The translations under genes and the position numbers were made by a program. Positions 9,048 to 17,161 of a stretch of 64,000 nt of DNA are shown one piece after another; position 1 is the stretch's first letter; every line of letters starts with the position of its first letter. The notes under the pieces were generated by a model, which was not told where the DNA came from, did no database searches, and saw only the letters and a list, made by a program, of their open reading frames with translations. This stretch comes from Kovacikia minuta CCNUW1 (GTDB taxonomy: Bacteria; Cyanobacteriota; Cyanobacteriia; Leptolyngbyales; Leptolyngbyaceae): NCBI RefSeq assembly GCF_020091585.1, contig NZ_CP083583.1:1054001-1118000 (forward strand), given 5' to 3'.

Positions 9048-9905
9048 TCACCACTCCCGGTGTTCCATCACACCCACTAACGATTGCAAATCAAAGTCAC
9101 GATCGCGTCCACTCAAGCAAATTCCAGAACTCACAACGGTCAGATCATCTTTGGCGATAATGCTCCGCATCACTGGCGTGACCGCGCTGGTATGGCGAGT
9201 GCCATCCGATGTTATCCAATCCACCGTCCAGTAGTCCCCTCGATCCTGAAACTGGTGCAGTTCACCCCCGCCCAGCTTAAGAGCTTGCCGCAGCCGCTTT
9301 TCATCTCGTTGGGGTTGGGCAAATCCTTCTATTTGCTGAGTGGCTAATTTGTAGAGTGATCGCATTTCTGGAGTTATCCTCTTAAACTGCAATTCCTCAA
9401 CGGGAGTCAACTGCTTGAGATTGGATTGGAGGGTTTCAGCGATCGTAGGGTCAGCACGGCGATCGACTTCTTCAAACCAGCAGGAGTTGCCATTCCAGCG
9501 AGCCAGAATTTGTTCAAACCCAACACCTTCTGTTGTCAGATGCACAACCACAGGTTTAACTGTCTTAAACCGTTGCCGCATATCTGCTTCATTCATGGGA
9601 TACGCCAGCCAAGTTTGATTTTGTAAGCGATACGCCAACCGCAATCGAACCGATGGGAACTGCTGCAAGTAAGCCGCAATGTGGGGTAAATCTGCTCCTT
9701 CAACTAGCGTTGCTGTTTGTTCATCCACAGGCTGAAAAATACCCCATCCTTCAAACTGACGAGGTTTAGGCGTGAAGGTATAAACCATCCCTGCGACCCG
9801 TGTCCGAACTCGCCCACCCTTGACGCAAGGTGCAAGAAATTGAGTTGATTGCAAGTGTGCCTCAGCACTAGCAATTTGATTCAGTAGCTTGCGGATGTCA
9901 GTCAT
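9048..9905 (-). CDS. hypothetical protein of the Ro60/ThiF module
   Basis: 285 residues, not recognised. The N-terminal part carries the cysteine-containing FLAPCVKGGRVRTRVAGMVY and the aromatic-rich RQFEGWGIFQP; the C-terminal part is mixed alpha/beta (GGGELHQFQDRGDYWTVDWI). It ends 4 bases before the ThiF-like gene, so the two are surely co-translated. Its ribosome-binding site AGGAG (about 9912-9916) lies inside the 3' strand of the lower stem of the Y-RNA-like element at 9910-10122, so translation may depend on that RNA's folding or processing. An E2-like or target role beside the E1 is conceivable but not shown. Confidence 0.75.
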   Translation of the reverse strand: MTDIRKLLNQIASAEAHLQSTQFLAPCVKGGRVRTRVAGMVYTFTPKPRQFEGWGIFQPVDEQTATLVEGADLPHIAAYLQQFPSVRLRLAYRLQNQTWLAYPMNEADMRQRFKTVKPVVVHLTTEGVGFEQILARWNGNSCWFEEVDRRADPTIAETLQSNLKQLTPVEELQFKRITPEMRSLYKLATQQIEGFAQPQRDEKRLRQALKLGGGELHQFQDRGDYWTVDWITSDGTRHTSAVTPVMRSIIAKDDLTVVSSGICLSGRDRDFDLQSLVGVMEHREW

Positions 9906-9909
9906 AGTA

Positions 9910-10122
9910 ATCTCCTGCGTGCAAGTTTTGAGAGCATTGCGCTTTCTCAGTTACTTGTGGCGCTCCGCTGGTGGGTTATTACACACTCTTTCAAGGATGG
10001 CTACTTCTAAGCCCACCTCCCAGGTTCTTTGCACTCCCCGTTCACAAGCACCCACTGCTTGCAGTGGCATGTTTCCTCTCGTACTTGTATGTAGGCTCTA
10101 CAGATTAGGGCACGCAGGAGAT
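9910..10122 (-). ncRNA. Y-RNA-like element 1
   Basis: On the minus strand the ends form a perfect 13-bp stem (ATCTCCTGCGTGC with GCACGCAGGAGAT), then an internal loop with CCTAATC on the 5' side and AAAACTT on the 3' side, a short AGAGC/GCTCT helix and TACATAC. The same layout recurs in five other places in this module. About 170 bases between the arms hold further hairpins, for example CCACTGC/GCAGTGG. The architecture matches Ro60-binding Y RNAs, and a Ro60 gene lies 1.8 kb upstream. The 3' strand contains the ribosome-binding site of the next gene. Confidence 0.75.
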
Positions 10123-10138
10123 CATTGAATGCTACCGC

Positions 10139-11002
10139 TTACCAGGCAAAAATTCCTGATCGCGGTTTGGCAGGGACTGCTTTTGCGGCTCGAATACACA
10201 GTTGGGCAATTAACTCGGTGGAAGTGACGGCACTTTGCAGTTGAGCAAAATTGAGGGTGTCTGACTTGATTTGGGCGATCGCCAACACCTTATCAACACC
10301 GTCATCACTCAACTTCATACCTGCCTTCAGGAAGTCGGTGCAGGGTCCCTGATGCCGTTGAGTAGGCGTGCGACTGCGCTTGCACCAGAAGTGACTGATG
10401 ACATGGAAGACGTGCCCTTTGCCCCAATCAAAACTAACCGCAACCACAGGCGCACTGTGTCGTGATAGCAAGTCATGACTTGCCGCTTCGATCGCCACCT
10501 TATCGGGACTTAAAACCTCGATCGGATGGCTGCTCCCCTCCAACCACCACTGCGGGTCGGCTCCCAGCACCACCACATCAGACCACAGACTGTTCAGGCT
10601 TGGCTCCACTGAAATCACTTCATCTCCGGTTGCCCGTCCGGTAAACTTGACCATGCCGGGAAAGGCAGGTTCGATGAATCGTCCGAGTGCCCAGTCAGAA
10701 CTGACCAGCCACTTACCTTCATGCACCCGTTGGCTGAGATGTTCAATCAGGGCTTTGTCATAGCTGCTGGAGCAGTTCACAAAAAAGATTTGAGCATCCA
10801 GTTTTGATGCATCTGGGTTCAGCATGCAAGGCACCTTCAGACACGCCAGAATGTCTTCGACGCGATCGTAGCTCCCTGCATAAACGACGACATCCTGCTT
10901 TCGTAGCTTGTTCAATACTTGCAAATCTTCAGGGTGTTGTTCAGCAAGGCGTTGACGAACGGCGATCGCTGCCACCTCATACGCTTTCTTCATGTCGCTC
11001 AT
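10139..11002 (-). CDS. hypothetical protein, possible class I glutamine-amidotransferase-like fold
   Basis: 287 residues from the ATG at 11002, which follows a strong AGGAGGTGA; an in-frame GTG three codons earlier overlaps that ribosome-binding site. The sequence alternates beta strands and helices (DVVVYAGSYDRVEDIL, AQIFFVNCSS, EGKWLVSSDWALG, VVAVSFDWGKGHVFHVISH) like GATase1/ThuA-type ligand-binding proteins, with the cysteine at NCSS in a plausible elbow position. This is fold-level resemblance only. It lies between the CCA-adding-type gene and Y-RNA-like element 1 in the same transcription unit. Confidence 0.65.
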   Translation of the reverse strand: MSDMKKAYEVAAIAVRQRLAEQHPEDLQVLNKLRKQDVVVYAGSYDRVEDILACLKVPCMLNPDASKLDAQIFFVNCSSSYDKALIEHLSQRVHEGKWLVSSDWALGRFIEPAFPGMVKFTGRATGDEVISVEPSLNSLWSDVVVLGADPQWWLEGSSHPIEVLSPDKVAIEAASHDLLSRHSAPVVAVSFDWGKGHVFHVISHFWCKRSRTPTQRHQGPCTDFLKAGMKLSDDGVDKVLAIAQIKSDTLNFAQLQSAVTSTELIAQLCIRAAKAVPAKPRSGIFAW

Positions 11003-11078
11003 TACAATCACCTCCTGTAGTTGAGCGAGAATTGGAATTTTAGGGGAATATAGGGCAAGTATTTCCTGCCCTACGGGT

Positions 11079-11807
11079 TTAGTGCCGCGTTGTAGGCATC
11101 AGCCACATCCCCGGTCGCTCTAGCCAGTTCCTCACTAGCGGTTCTGGAAGACGGTTTAACAGCTTGAGCATATCCCAGGTGTTGACCTTCATGGCTTTGG
11201 CTAACTCCTCTCGAATGCGATCGGTGCTAACCGTAGCCATCAGGTCAGGTAGTTCTAGGTTATGCAAAGCTTCCTCCAGATCCGGAGCCAAGCGAAAACC
11301 CAATTTGACCGCAAAGCGCACAACTCTCAGTGCCCGGAGCGGGTCATCTGCAAGTGTCACCATTGGTGGCAAAGGTGTTCTCAATACCCGTGCTGCCAAG
11401 TCGGTTCGTCCGTTAAACAGGTCAATCAGTTCTCCTGTTTCAGACTTTGCCAAGGCATTCACTGTAAAGTCGCGGCGCTGCAAGTCATCTTCCAGAGTTC
11501 CTGGAACAACCACTGGCTTTCGCGTTCCCGGTAAGTAATCTAACTCCCGCCGTGCCAGCACAAAGTCAGCCACCAATGCCTGGTGAGGCGGTGGAAACTT
11601 GGCACGAATTGTCAAGCAATCCTCTGTTTCCAGAAAGATTCTGAACCCTGCCTCCAGCATCCAATCTTTCATGAACTGAAATGCCTCATGGATCTTCTTG
11701 TCCTGTGCCTCGGTGGGCGTGAGAACAAACGAGAAATCAGCATCCTTGCTTTTGATTCCAAGCAGTTCATCCCGAACTTTGCCACCGACTTCAAAAATTT
11801 GTGGCAT
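11079..11807 (-). CDS. CCA-adding/poly(A)-polymerase-type tRNA nucleotidyltransferase, short form
   Basis: 242 residues with class II nucleotidyltransferase motifs: GGKVRDELLG (residues 8-17) followed by the catalytic D-A-D of KDADFSF, then RRDFTVNALA and DPLRALRVVRFAVKLGF. Full-length CCA-adding enzymes are about 370-450 residues; this one keeps the head and neck and lacks most of the body/tail. The start is the ATG after GAGGAGGTG. Many of the array tRNAs encode no CCA end, so a dedicated CCA-adding enzyme makes sense in this position. Repair of damaged tRNA 3' ends in concert with Ro60 is an alternative. Confidence 0.88.
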   Translation of the reverse strand: MPQIFEVGGKVRDELLGIKSKDADFSFVLTPTEAQDKKIHEAFQFMKDWMLEAGFRIFLETEDCLTIRAKFPPPHQALVADFVLARRELDYLPGTRKPVVVPGTLEDDLQRRDFTVNALAKSETGELIDLFNGRTDLAARVLRTPLPPMVTLADDPLRALRVVRFAVKLGFRLAPDLEEALHNLELPDLMATVSTDRIREELAKAMKVNTWDMLKLLNRLPEPLVRNWLERPGMWLMPTTRH

Positions 11808-11883
11808 GGTCTTCACCTCCTCACCAATAGTCTGGATTGGAAGGGGACTACCCACCCCAAAGAGATATGGCAGTCCCAACTTC

Positions 11884-13526
<1,643 letters not shown>

Positions 13527-13606
13527 AACTGCCAGTAAAAGTGAAAATGGGTGAGGCTATTGCCTAAAAGTAGTGGCTGCGTAGACTACCGTCATATCTG
13601 CCACTG

Positions 13607-13771
13607 TTACGGCAACATCGCTTGAAAGGAACGTCCAGAAGCACAGGGACACAAATCGTCATCCTCCATCACCACCCGTGACCGTAACTCTTGCTGAAGG
13701 GCAACTGCTGCTTCGGGAGTAGCTGTCTGAGTTAGGGCTAGCAGCGGATGATGCATGAGGGAACCTTCCAT
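13607..13771 (-). CDS. small protein with partial SEC-C-like CPC motif
   Basis: A 54-residue open frame starting MEGSLMHHPLLALTQTATPE and ending with DDDLCPCASGRSFQAMLP. The CPCASGRSF segment matches the first half of the SEC-C zinc-binding motif (CPCGSGKKF) but the second Cys/His pair is missing. No strong ribosome-binding site precedes the ATG, so expression is uncertain. It lies between Y-RNA-like elements 2 and 3 on the module strand. It could be a remnant of a longer SEC-C protein. Confidence 0.4.
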   Translation of the reverse strand: MEGSLMHHPLLALTQTATPEAAVALQQELRSRVVMEDDDLCPCASGRSFQAMLP

Positions 13772-13824
13772 CTCGAATGAAAGCGTGAATTGAAGAATGG
13801 ACTAAATTTATCACTGAAATAAAT

Positions 13825-13950
<126 letters not shown>

Positions 13951-13965
13951 CAAGTTAAATTTGCG

Positions 13966-14106
13966 ATTCCACACAAGTTAGGAAAGCTATTGATACATTC
14001 AGATGCTCTACTGATTGAGCTATCACCCCAACCGGAGTAAGCAGGAGTCGCACCTGCAACCTTCTGATCCCTAAGTATGTAAGCTTTTCAAGTCAGGGCG
14101 CGGAAT
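13966..14106 (-). ncRNA. Y-RNA-like element 4 with circularly permuted tRNA module
   Basis: Ends pair over 9 bp (ATTCCGCGC with GTGTGGAAT). The internal loop is CCTGACTTG opposite CCTAACTT; the upper stem is AAAGCT/AGCTTT followed by TACATAC. The interior is a tRNA read from the anticodon 3' strand: TCAGA, T-arm GCAGG-TGCGACT-CCTGC, acceptor 3' strand TTACTCC, a GGTT loop, acceptor 5' strand GGGGTGA, D-arm TAGCTCAATCAGTAGAGC, then TCTGA closing the anticodon stem. All arms pair. This is the permuted arrangement described for the tRNA-like module of bacterial YrlA-type Y RNAs. Confidence 0.85.
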
Positions 14107-14113
14107 TGAATGA

Positions 14114-14521
<408 letters not shown>

Positions 14522-14527
14522 ATAAGG

Positions 14528-14604
14528 GGTGTCTAGCGGGACTTGAACCCTGCTAATGACTTGCTTCACAGGCAAGCGTCTCGACCACTTCGACTTTAGA
14601 CACC
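14528..14604 (-). tRNA. tRNA-His(GTG)
   Basis: Acceptor GTGTCTA/TAGACAC with the histidine-specific extra G at -1 (14604) facing C73. Anticodon arm CTTGC-CTGTGAA-GCAAG. T-loop TTCAAGT. No CCA encoded. Confidence 0.9.
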
Positions 14605-14609
14605 ATAGG

Positions 14610-14775
14610 TGGATCTGATCGGAATCGAACCGATCGCCTCCCGATGAGAATTGCACTCATCCCTCATACAAGTTCACAAAGCTGTTTTTGGCTTCTTAAC
14701 AGGAAGTTAGTATGTAAGCTTTGCTGGTTGGGGTACAAGGTGGTTTAGGCGCTCTGCCACTAGAGCTACAGACCC
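14610..14775 (-). ncRNA. tRNA/Y-RNA chimera (Y-RNA-like element 5 in a tRNA anticodon arm)
   Basis: The outer parts form a tRNA: acceptor GGGTCTG/CAGATCC (7 bp), D-arm TAGCTCTAGTGGCAGAGC, T-arm ATCGG-TTCGATT-CCGAT and the anticodon stem CGCCT/AGGCG. In place of the anticodon loop is a Ro60-type stem at 14662-14740: lower helix CCTTGTAC/GTATGAGG, loop CCCAACCAG opposite TGAACTT, upper helix CAAAGCT/AGCTTTG and TACATAC. A further hairpin, GATGAG-TGCAATT-CTCATC, lies on the 3' side. So the topology is inverted compared with elements 4 and 6: tRNA ends outside, Ro60 stem inside. It has no readable anticodon and probably cannot act in translation. Confidence 0.8.
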
Positions 14776-14783
14776 AGATTTGG

Positions 14784-14857
14784 TGGATTCTGGTCGGAGT
14801 TGAACCGACATCTTTCTGCTTGCAAGGCAGACGCTTTCCCAGTTAAGCTACAGACCC
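14784..14857 (-). tRNA. tRNA-Ala(TGC)
   Basis: Anticodon arm TCTGC-CTTGCAA-GCAGA, T-loop TTCAACT, CCA encoded. The acceptor GGGTCTG pairs with CAGATCC only if one extra A in the 3' strand bulges out, a small defect. The acceptor is almost identical to that of the neighbouring tRNA/Y-RNA chimera, suggesting common origin. Confidence 0.85.
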
Positions 14858-14863
14858 ATATGG

Positions 14864-14936
14864 CAGGAGTGGTAGGGATCGAACCTACACAAATCGATTT
14901 AGAAGATCGAGGCCCTATCCATTAGGCGACACTCCC
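14864..14936 (-). tRNA. tRNA-Arg(TCT)
   Basis: Acceptor GGGAGTG/CACTCCT, anticodon arm CGAT-CTTCTAA-ATCG, T-loop TTCGATC, CCA encoded. Confidence 0.92.
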
Positions 14937-14945
14937 ATAAGTTGG

Positions 14946-15017
14946 TAGTCCCGGCAGGATTTGAACCTGCAACCCTCTGTTTGTAAGACAGATGCTCCAC
15001 CCTTGAGCTACAGGACT
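14946..15017 (-). tRNA. tRNA-Val(TAC)
   Basis: Acceptor AGTCCTG/CGGGACT, anticodon arm CTGT-CTTACAA-ACAG, T-arm GCAGG-TTCAAAT-CCTGC, CCA encoded. Confidence 0.92.
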
Positions 15018-15022
15018 ACGAG

Positions 15023-15094
15023 AGCGGATGATGGGACTCGAACCCATGCGCTGAGTGTGGCGCACTCAGATGCTTGCCGCTACATCACACCCGC
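15023..15094 (-). tRNA. tRNA-Gly(GCC)
   Basis: Acceptor GCGGGTG/CATCCGC, anticodon arm TGAGT-GCGCCAC-ACTCA (anticodon GCC; position 33 is C rather than T), T-loop TTCGAGT. No CCA encoded. Confidence 0.88.
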
Positions 15095-15103
15095 ATTTTT
15101 TGG

Positions 15104-15175
15104 AGCGAAAGACGAGACTCGAACTCGTGTCTCCTGGTTGGAAGCCAGGGATGCTTGCCGCTGCACCACATTCGC
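15104..15175 (-). tRNA. tRNA-Gly(TCC)
   Basis: Acceptor GCGAATG/CTTTCGC with one T-T mismatch, anticodon arm CTGG-CTTCCAA-CCAG, T-loop TTCGAGT, CCA encoded. Confidence 0.9.
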
Positions 15176-15182
15176 ATTCTGG

Positions 15183-15255
15183 GGCTGGTGACAGGAGTTG
15201 AACCTGCAACCTTTCGCTTACAAGGCGATTGCTCTTCCGACTGAGCTACACCAGC
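15183..15255 (-). tRNA. tRNA-Thr(TGT)
   Basis: Acceptor GCTGGTG/CACCAGC, anticodon arm TCGC-CTTGTAA-GCGA, T-loop TTCAACT, CCA encoded. Confidence 0.92.
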
Positions 15256-15258
15256 ACA

Positions 15259-15331
15259 AGCAGATGGCGAGGCTTGAACTCGCGTCCAGGACATACCAAA
15301 TCCTGATGCTGACCGACTACACCACATCTGC
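15259..15331 (-). tRNA. tRNA-Thr(GGT)
   Basis: Acceptor GCAGATG/CATCTGC, anticodon arm AGGAT-TTGGTAT-GTCCT, T-loop TTCAAGC. No CCA encoded. Confidence 0.9.
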
Positions 15332-15337
15332 ATTTGG

Positions 15338-15410
15338 AGCAGGAGATGGGATTTGAACCCATACCACGAGCTTACGAGACCCGTATGCTTGCCAGTTGCA
15401 CCACACCTGC
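15338..15410 (-). tRNA. tRNA-Thr(CGT)
   Basis: Acceptor GCAGGTG/CTCCTGC with one mismatch, anticodon arm CGGGT-CTCGTAA-GCTCG, T-loop TTCAAAT, CCA encoded. Confidence 0.9.
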
Positions 15411-15414
15411 TCGG

Positions 15415-15488
15415 TGACGGGGGCGGGAATTGAACCCGCTGATGTAAAGGTTATGAGCCTTTCGAGCCGCCGTTGCTCCATCCCCGCA
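15415..15488 (-). tRNA. tRNA-Met(CAT), initiator-like
   Basis: Anticodon arm AAAGG-CTCATAA-CCTTT (CAT). Positions 1 and 72 (T and C) do not pair, a hallmark of bacterial initiator tRNA, and the D-arm GGAGCAACGGCGGCTCG is initiator-like. The three G-C pairs usual in the initiator anticodon stem are absent, so initiator identity is not certain. Confidence 0.82.
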
Positions 15489-15489
15489 G

Positions 15490-15563
15490 TACCCCTAGCG
15501 AGACTCGAACTCGCAAGATTCCAGTTTTAAGCCAGACACGTCTGCCAATTGCGTCACAGGGGC
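15490..15563 (-). tRNA. tRNA-Leu(TAA), short variable arm
   Basis: Acceptor GCCCCTG/TAGGGGT (wobble-rich), Leu-like D-arm TGACGCAATTGGCAGACG, anticodon loop CTTAAAA (TAA), T-loop TTCGAGT. The variable region is only about 5 bases, whereas bacterial tRNA-Leu normally carries a long arm. No CCA encoded. Confidence 0.82.
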
Positions 15564-15571
15564 ATCTTTGG

Positions 15572-15643
15572 TGGGCGCTGTAGGAGTTGAACCTACGTCA
15601 GTCTCCTTAAGAGGGAGGTGCATCACCGTTCTGCCAAACGCCC
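15572..15643 (-). tRNA. tRNA-Lys(CTT)
   Basis: Acceptor GGGCGTT/AGCGCCC, anticodon arm CTCC-CTCTTAA-GGAG, T-loop TTCAACT, CCA encoded. Confidence 0.92.
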
Positions 15644-15677
15644 AATTTTTCATTGCTTAACCCAAGATTGAATTTGG

Positions 15678-15749
15678 TGGGCCGCCCAGGGGTTGAACCT
15701 GGATCTCTCCGCTTAAAAGGCGGCTGCATATCCGCTCTGCCAACGACCC
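15678..15749 (-). tRNA. tRNA-Lys(TTT)
   Basis: Acceptor GGGTCGT/GCGGCCC, anticodon arm CCGC-CTTTTAA-GCGG, T-loop TTCAACC, CCA encoded. Confidence 0.92.
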
Positions 15750-15759
15750 GAATTAAGTT

Positions 15760-15794
15760 GATTTTTTGTGTGAGCATTGCTCACACAAAAAATC
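15760..15794. repeat. perfect 16-bp inverted repeat inside the tRNA array
   Basis: GATTTTTTGTGTGAGC and its exact complement are separated by three bases. A U-tract does not follow the stem on either strand beyond the paired A/T run, so it is not a typical terminator. It lies between tRNA-Lys(TTT) and tRNA-Ile(GAT), in one of the longest tRNA-free gaps of the array. It could be an RNA-processing signal or a transcription pause. Confidence 0.7.
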
Positions 15795-15805
15795 ATTCAT
15801 TTTGG

Positions 15806-15880
15806 TACACCGAGCAGGAGTCGAACCTGCTAATAACACGCTTATCGGGCGTGCGCGTCCACCACTTCCGCCTTCGGTGC
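15806..15880 (-). tRNA. tRNA with GAT anticodon (Ile)
   Basis: Acceptor GCACCGA/TCGGTGT, anticodon arm CACGC-CCGATAA-GCGTG, T-loop TTCGACT, CCA encoded. Position 33 is C, not the usual T, and the D-arm GGCGGAAGTGGTGGACGC is leucine-like, so the amino-acid identity assigned from the anticodon is less secure than for its neighbours. Confidence 0.78.
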
Positions 15881-15884
15881 TTGG

Positions 15885-15957
15885 TACTCCCGGTGGGAAT
15901 CGAACCCACAAAATCTAGATCCTCGGTCTAGAGCGTCTTCCCTTTCGCCACAGGAGC
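15885..15957 (-). tRNA. tRNA-Leu(GAG), short variable arm
   Basis: Acceptor GCTCCTG/CGGGAGT, anticodon arm CTAGA-CCGAGGA-TCTAG (GAG; C at position 33), T-loop TTCGATT, CCA encoded. The variable region is short for a leucine tRNA. Confidence 0.8.
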
Positions 15958-15962
15958 ATCAG

Positions 15963-16036
15963 TACCCTTGGTGGGATTTGAACCCACAAAATCTGGTCTC
16001 TGAAGCCAGCACGTCTGCCAGTTCCGTCACAAGGGC
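15963..16036 (-). tRNA. tRNA-Leu(CAG), short variable arm
   Basis: Acceptor GCCCTTG/CAAGGGT, Leu-like D-arm TGACGGAACTGGCAGACG, anticodon loop TTCAGAG (CAG), T-loop TTCAAAT. Short variable region. No CCA encoded. Confidence 0.82.
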
Positions 16037-16042
16037 AAATGG

Positions 16043-16115
16043 TCGGGATGGTAGGATTTGAACCCACGACTCCTTGGTCCCAAACCAAGGCTTCTGACCA
16101 CTGAATTACATCCCG
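16043..16115 (-). tRNA. tRNA-Pro(TGG)
   Basis: Acceptor CGGGATG/CATCCCG, anticodon arm CTTGG-TTTGGGA-CCAAG, T-loop TTCAAAT. CC but no A encoded at the 3' end. Confidence 0.92.
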
Positions 16116-16123
16116 ATCGTTGG

Positions 16124-16199
<76 letters not shown>

Positions 16200-16205
16200 G
16201 ATTGG

Positions 16206-16279
16206 TACTCCTGGCGGGATTTGAACCCACACATTGACTGGTTTTGAGACAGCCGCCTCTGCCGTTGGGCTACAGGAGT
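16206..16279 (-). tRNA. tRNA with CAA anticodon (Leu), short variable arm
   Basis: Acceptor ACTCCTG/CAGGAGT, anticodon loop CTCAAAA giving CAA if position 33 is T; one anticodon-stem pair is mismatched. T-loop TTCAAAT, CCA encoded. Closely resembles the TAG tRNA upstream of it in the D-arm, so the two are probably duplicates that diverged in the anticodon. Confidence 0.72.
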
Positions 16280-16330
16280 ATGAAACAGGAGGATAGAGAA
16301 CTTGACCCAGTAATCTCTCATGCCCCCCGA

Positions 16331-16404
16331 CTGGGAAGGAAGGAATCGAACCCTCAACCACTTGATTCAAAGTCAAGTCGCTTTACCTGTTTGCGTACTT
16401 CCCA
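16331..16404 (-). tRNA. tRNA-Gln(TTG)
   Basis: Acceptor TGGGAAG/CTTCCCA, anticodon arm CTTGA-CTTTGAA-TCAAG, T-loop TTCGATT. No CCA encoded. Confidence 0.92.
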
Positions 16405-16414
16405 ATAAGATTGG

Positions 16415-16488
16415 ATGCCGAGGCTGGGGTCGAACCAGCATCTCCGTGATTCAGAGTCACAGCGACTTTCCATGTCGTCCACTCGGCA
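16415..16488 (-). tRNA. tRNA-Gln(CTG)
   Basis: Acceptor TGCCGAG/CTCGGCA, anticodon arm TGTGA-CTCTGAA-TCACG, T-loop TTCGACC, CCA encoded. Confidence 0.92.
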
Positions 16489-16496
16489 AGGAATGG

Positions 16497-16568
16497 CTGC
16501 CCCAGTAGGACTCGAACCTACAACCCTGCGGTTAACAGCCGCTAGCTCCACCATTAAGCTATGGGGCA
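16497..16568 (-). tRNA. tRNA-Asn(GTT)
   Basis: Acceptor TGCCCCA/TGGGGCA, anticodon loop CTGTTAA, T-arm GTAGG-TTCGAGT-CCTAC, CCA encoded. Confidence 0.92.
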
Positions 16569-16590
16569 ATACAACTCCCTAAGTTAGGGA

Positions 16591-16663
16591 TGGGAACGGC
16601 AGGAATCGAACCCGCGTCTCCAGGGCTTCAACCTGGTGCTAAACCCAGCTCAGCTACATCCCC
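16591..16663 (-). tRNA. tRNA-Phe(GAA)
   Basis: Acceptor GGGGATG/CGTTCCC, anticodon arm CCAGG-TTGAAGC-CCTGG, T-loop TTCGATT. No complete CCA encoded. Confidence 0.92.
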
Positions 16664-16669
16664 AAGAGG

Positions 16670-16757
16670 CAGAGGCTAAGAGAATCGAACTCTTGACGGT
16701 GTATTTCACCCGCAGGCGTTTTCAAGACGCTTTCCTCGTCCGTGCCGGACAACCTCC
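16670..16757 (-). tRNA. tRNA-Ser(TGA)
   Basis: Class II: acceptor GGAGGTT/AGCCTCT, anticodon arm GCGT-CTTGAAA-ACGC, variable arm with GCGGGTG/TACACCG pairing, T-loop TTCGATT. No CCA encoded. Confidence 0.9.
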
Positions 16758-16765
16758 ATGTTTGG

Positions 16766-16862
16766 CGAGAACGGAAGGAATTGAACCTTCACTCTACGGC
16801 TACGCCGCGCTACGCGAACGGTTTCGTAGACCGATGTGTTCATCCAGTTACACCACGTTCTC
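16766..16862 (-). tRNA. tRNA-Arg(ACG) with repeat inserted in variable loop
   Basis: Acceptor GAGAACG/CGTTCTC, anticodon arm CGGT-CTACGAA-ACCG, T-arm GAAGG-TTCAATT-CCTTC, CCA encoded. Between anticodon and T-arms, where arginine tRNAs have about 5 bases, lie about 27 bases containing GCGTAGCGCGGCGTAGCC, a palindromic small repeat common in cyanobacterial genomes. All stems are kept, so the insertion uses the tolerant variable loop; whether the tRNA works is unknown. Confidence 0.85.
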
Positions 16863-16867
16863 AAAGG

Positions 16868-16970
16868 CGGAGAGCAGTGGAGTCGAACCACAATTGTTCA
16901 TCCATCTGTTTAGCAAACAGCGCCGTTAGCGAAGCTCAACGAAGTTGCTCGCCTGATCGATTTACTCTCC
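16868..16970 (-). tRNA. tRNA-Ser(GCT) with repeat inserted in D-loop region
   Basis: Acceptor GGAGAGT/GCTCTCC with at least six pairs, anticodon loop TTGCTAA, variable arm, T-arm with TTCGACT. The D-arm region is enlarged by about 25-30 bases with the sequence GAGCAACTTCGTTGAGCTTC, another small cyanobacterial repeat. No CCA encoded. Probably defective or needing an unusual D-arm fold. Confidence 0.78.
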
Positions 16971-16980
16971 ATAGATTTGG

Positions 16981-17062
16981 TAGGTCGGGCAGGAGTCGCA
17001 CCTGCAACGCAAGAAGCGGCTGTTTTACAGACAGTTGCCCATGCTGATAGGCGAGCCGACCG
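16981..17062 (-). tRNA. tRNA-Tyr(GTA)
   Basis: Class II: anticodon arm ACTGT-CTGTAAA-ACAGC, variable arm, T-arm GCAGG-TGCGACT-CCTGC, acceptor GGTCGG/CCGACC plus a C-T mismatch at 1-72, discriminator A and encoded CCA at 16978-16980. Confidence 0.88.
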
Positions 17063-17075
17063 ATGTCGAATTTGG

Positions 17076-17149
17076 CAGTGCCGACGGGAGTTGAACCCGC
17101 AAACGCAGCATTGAAAGTGCTGTGGCTTTACCGATTTGCCTACGGCACC
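17076..17149 (-). tRNA. tRNA-Glu(TTC)
   Basis: Acceptor GGTGCCG/CGGCACT, anticodon arm CAGCA-CTTTCAA-TGCTG, T-loop TTCAACT, CCA encoded. Confidence 0.92.
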
Positions 17150-17161
17150 AAACGTTGAGAT

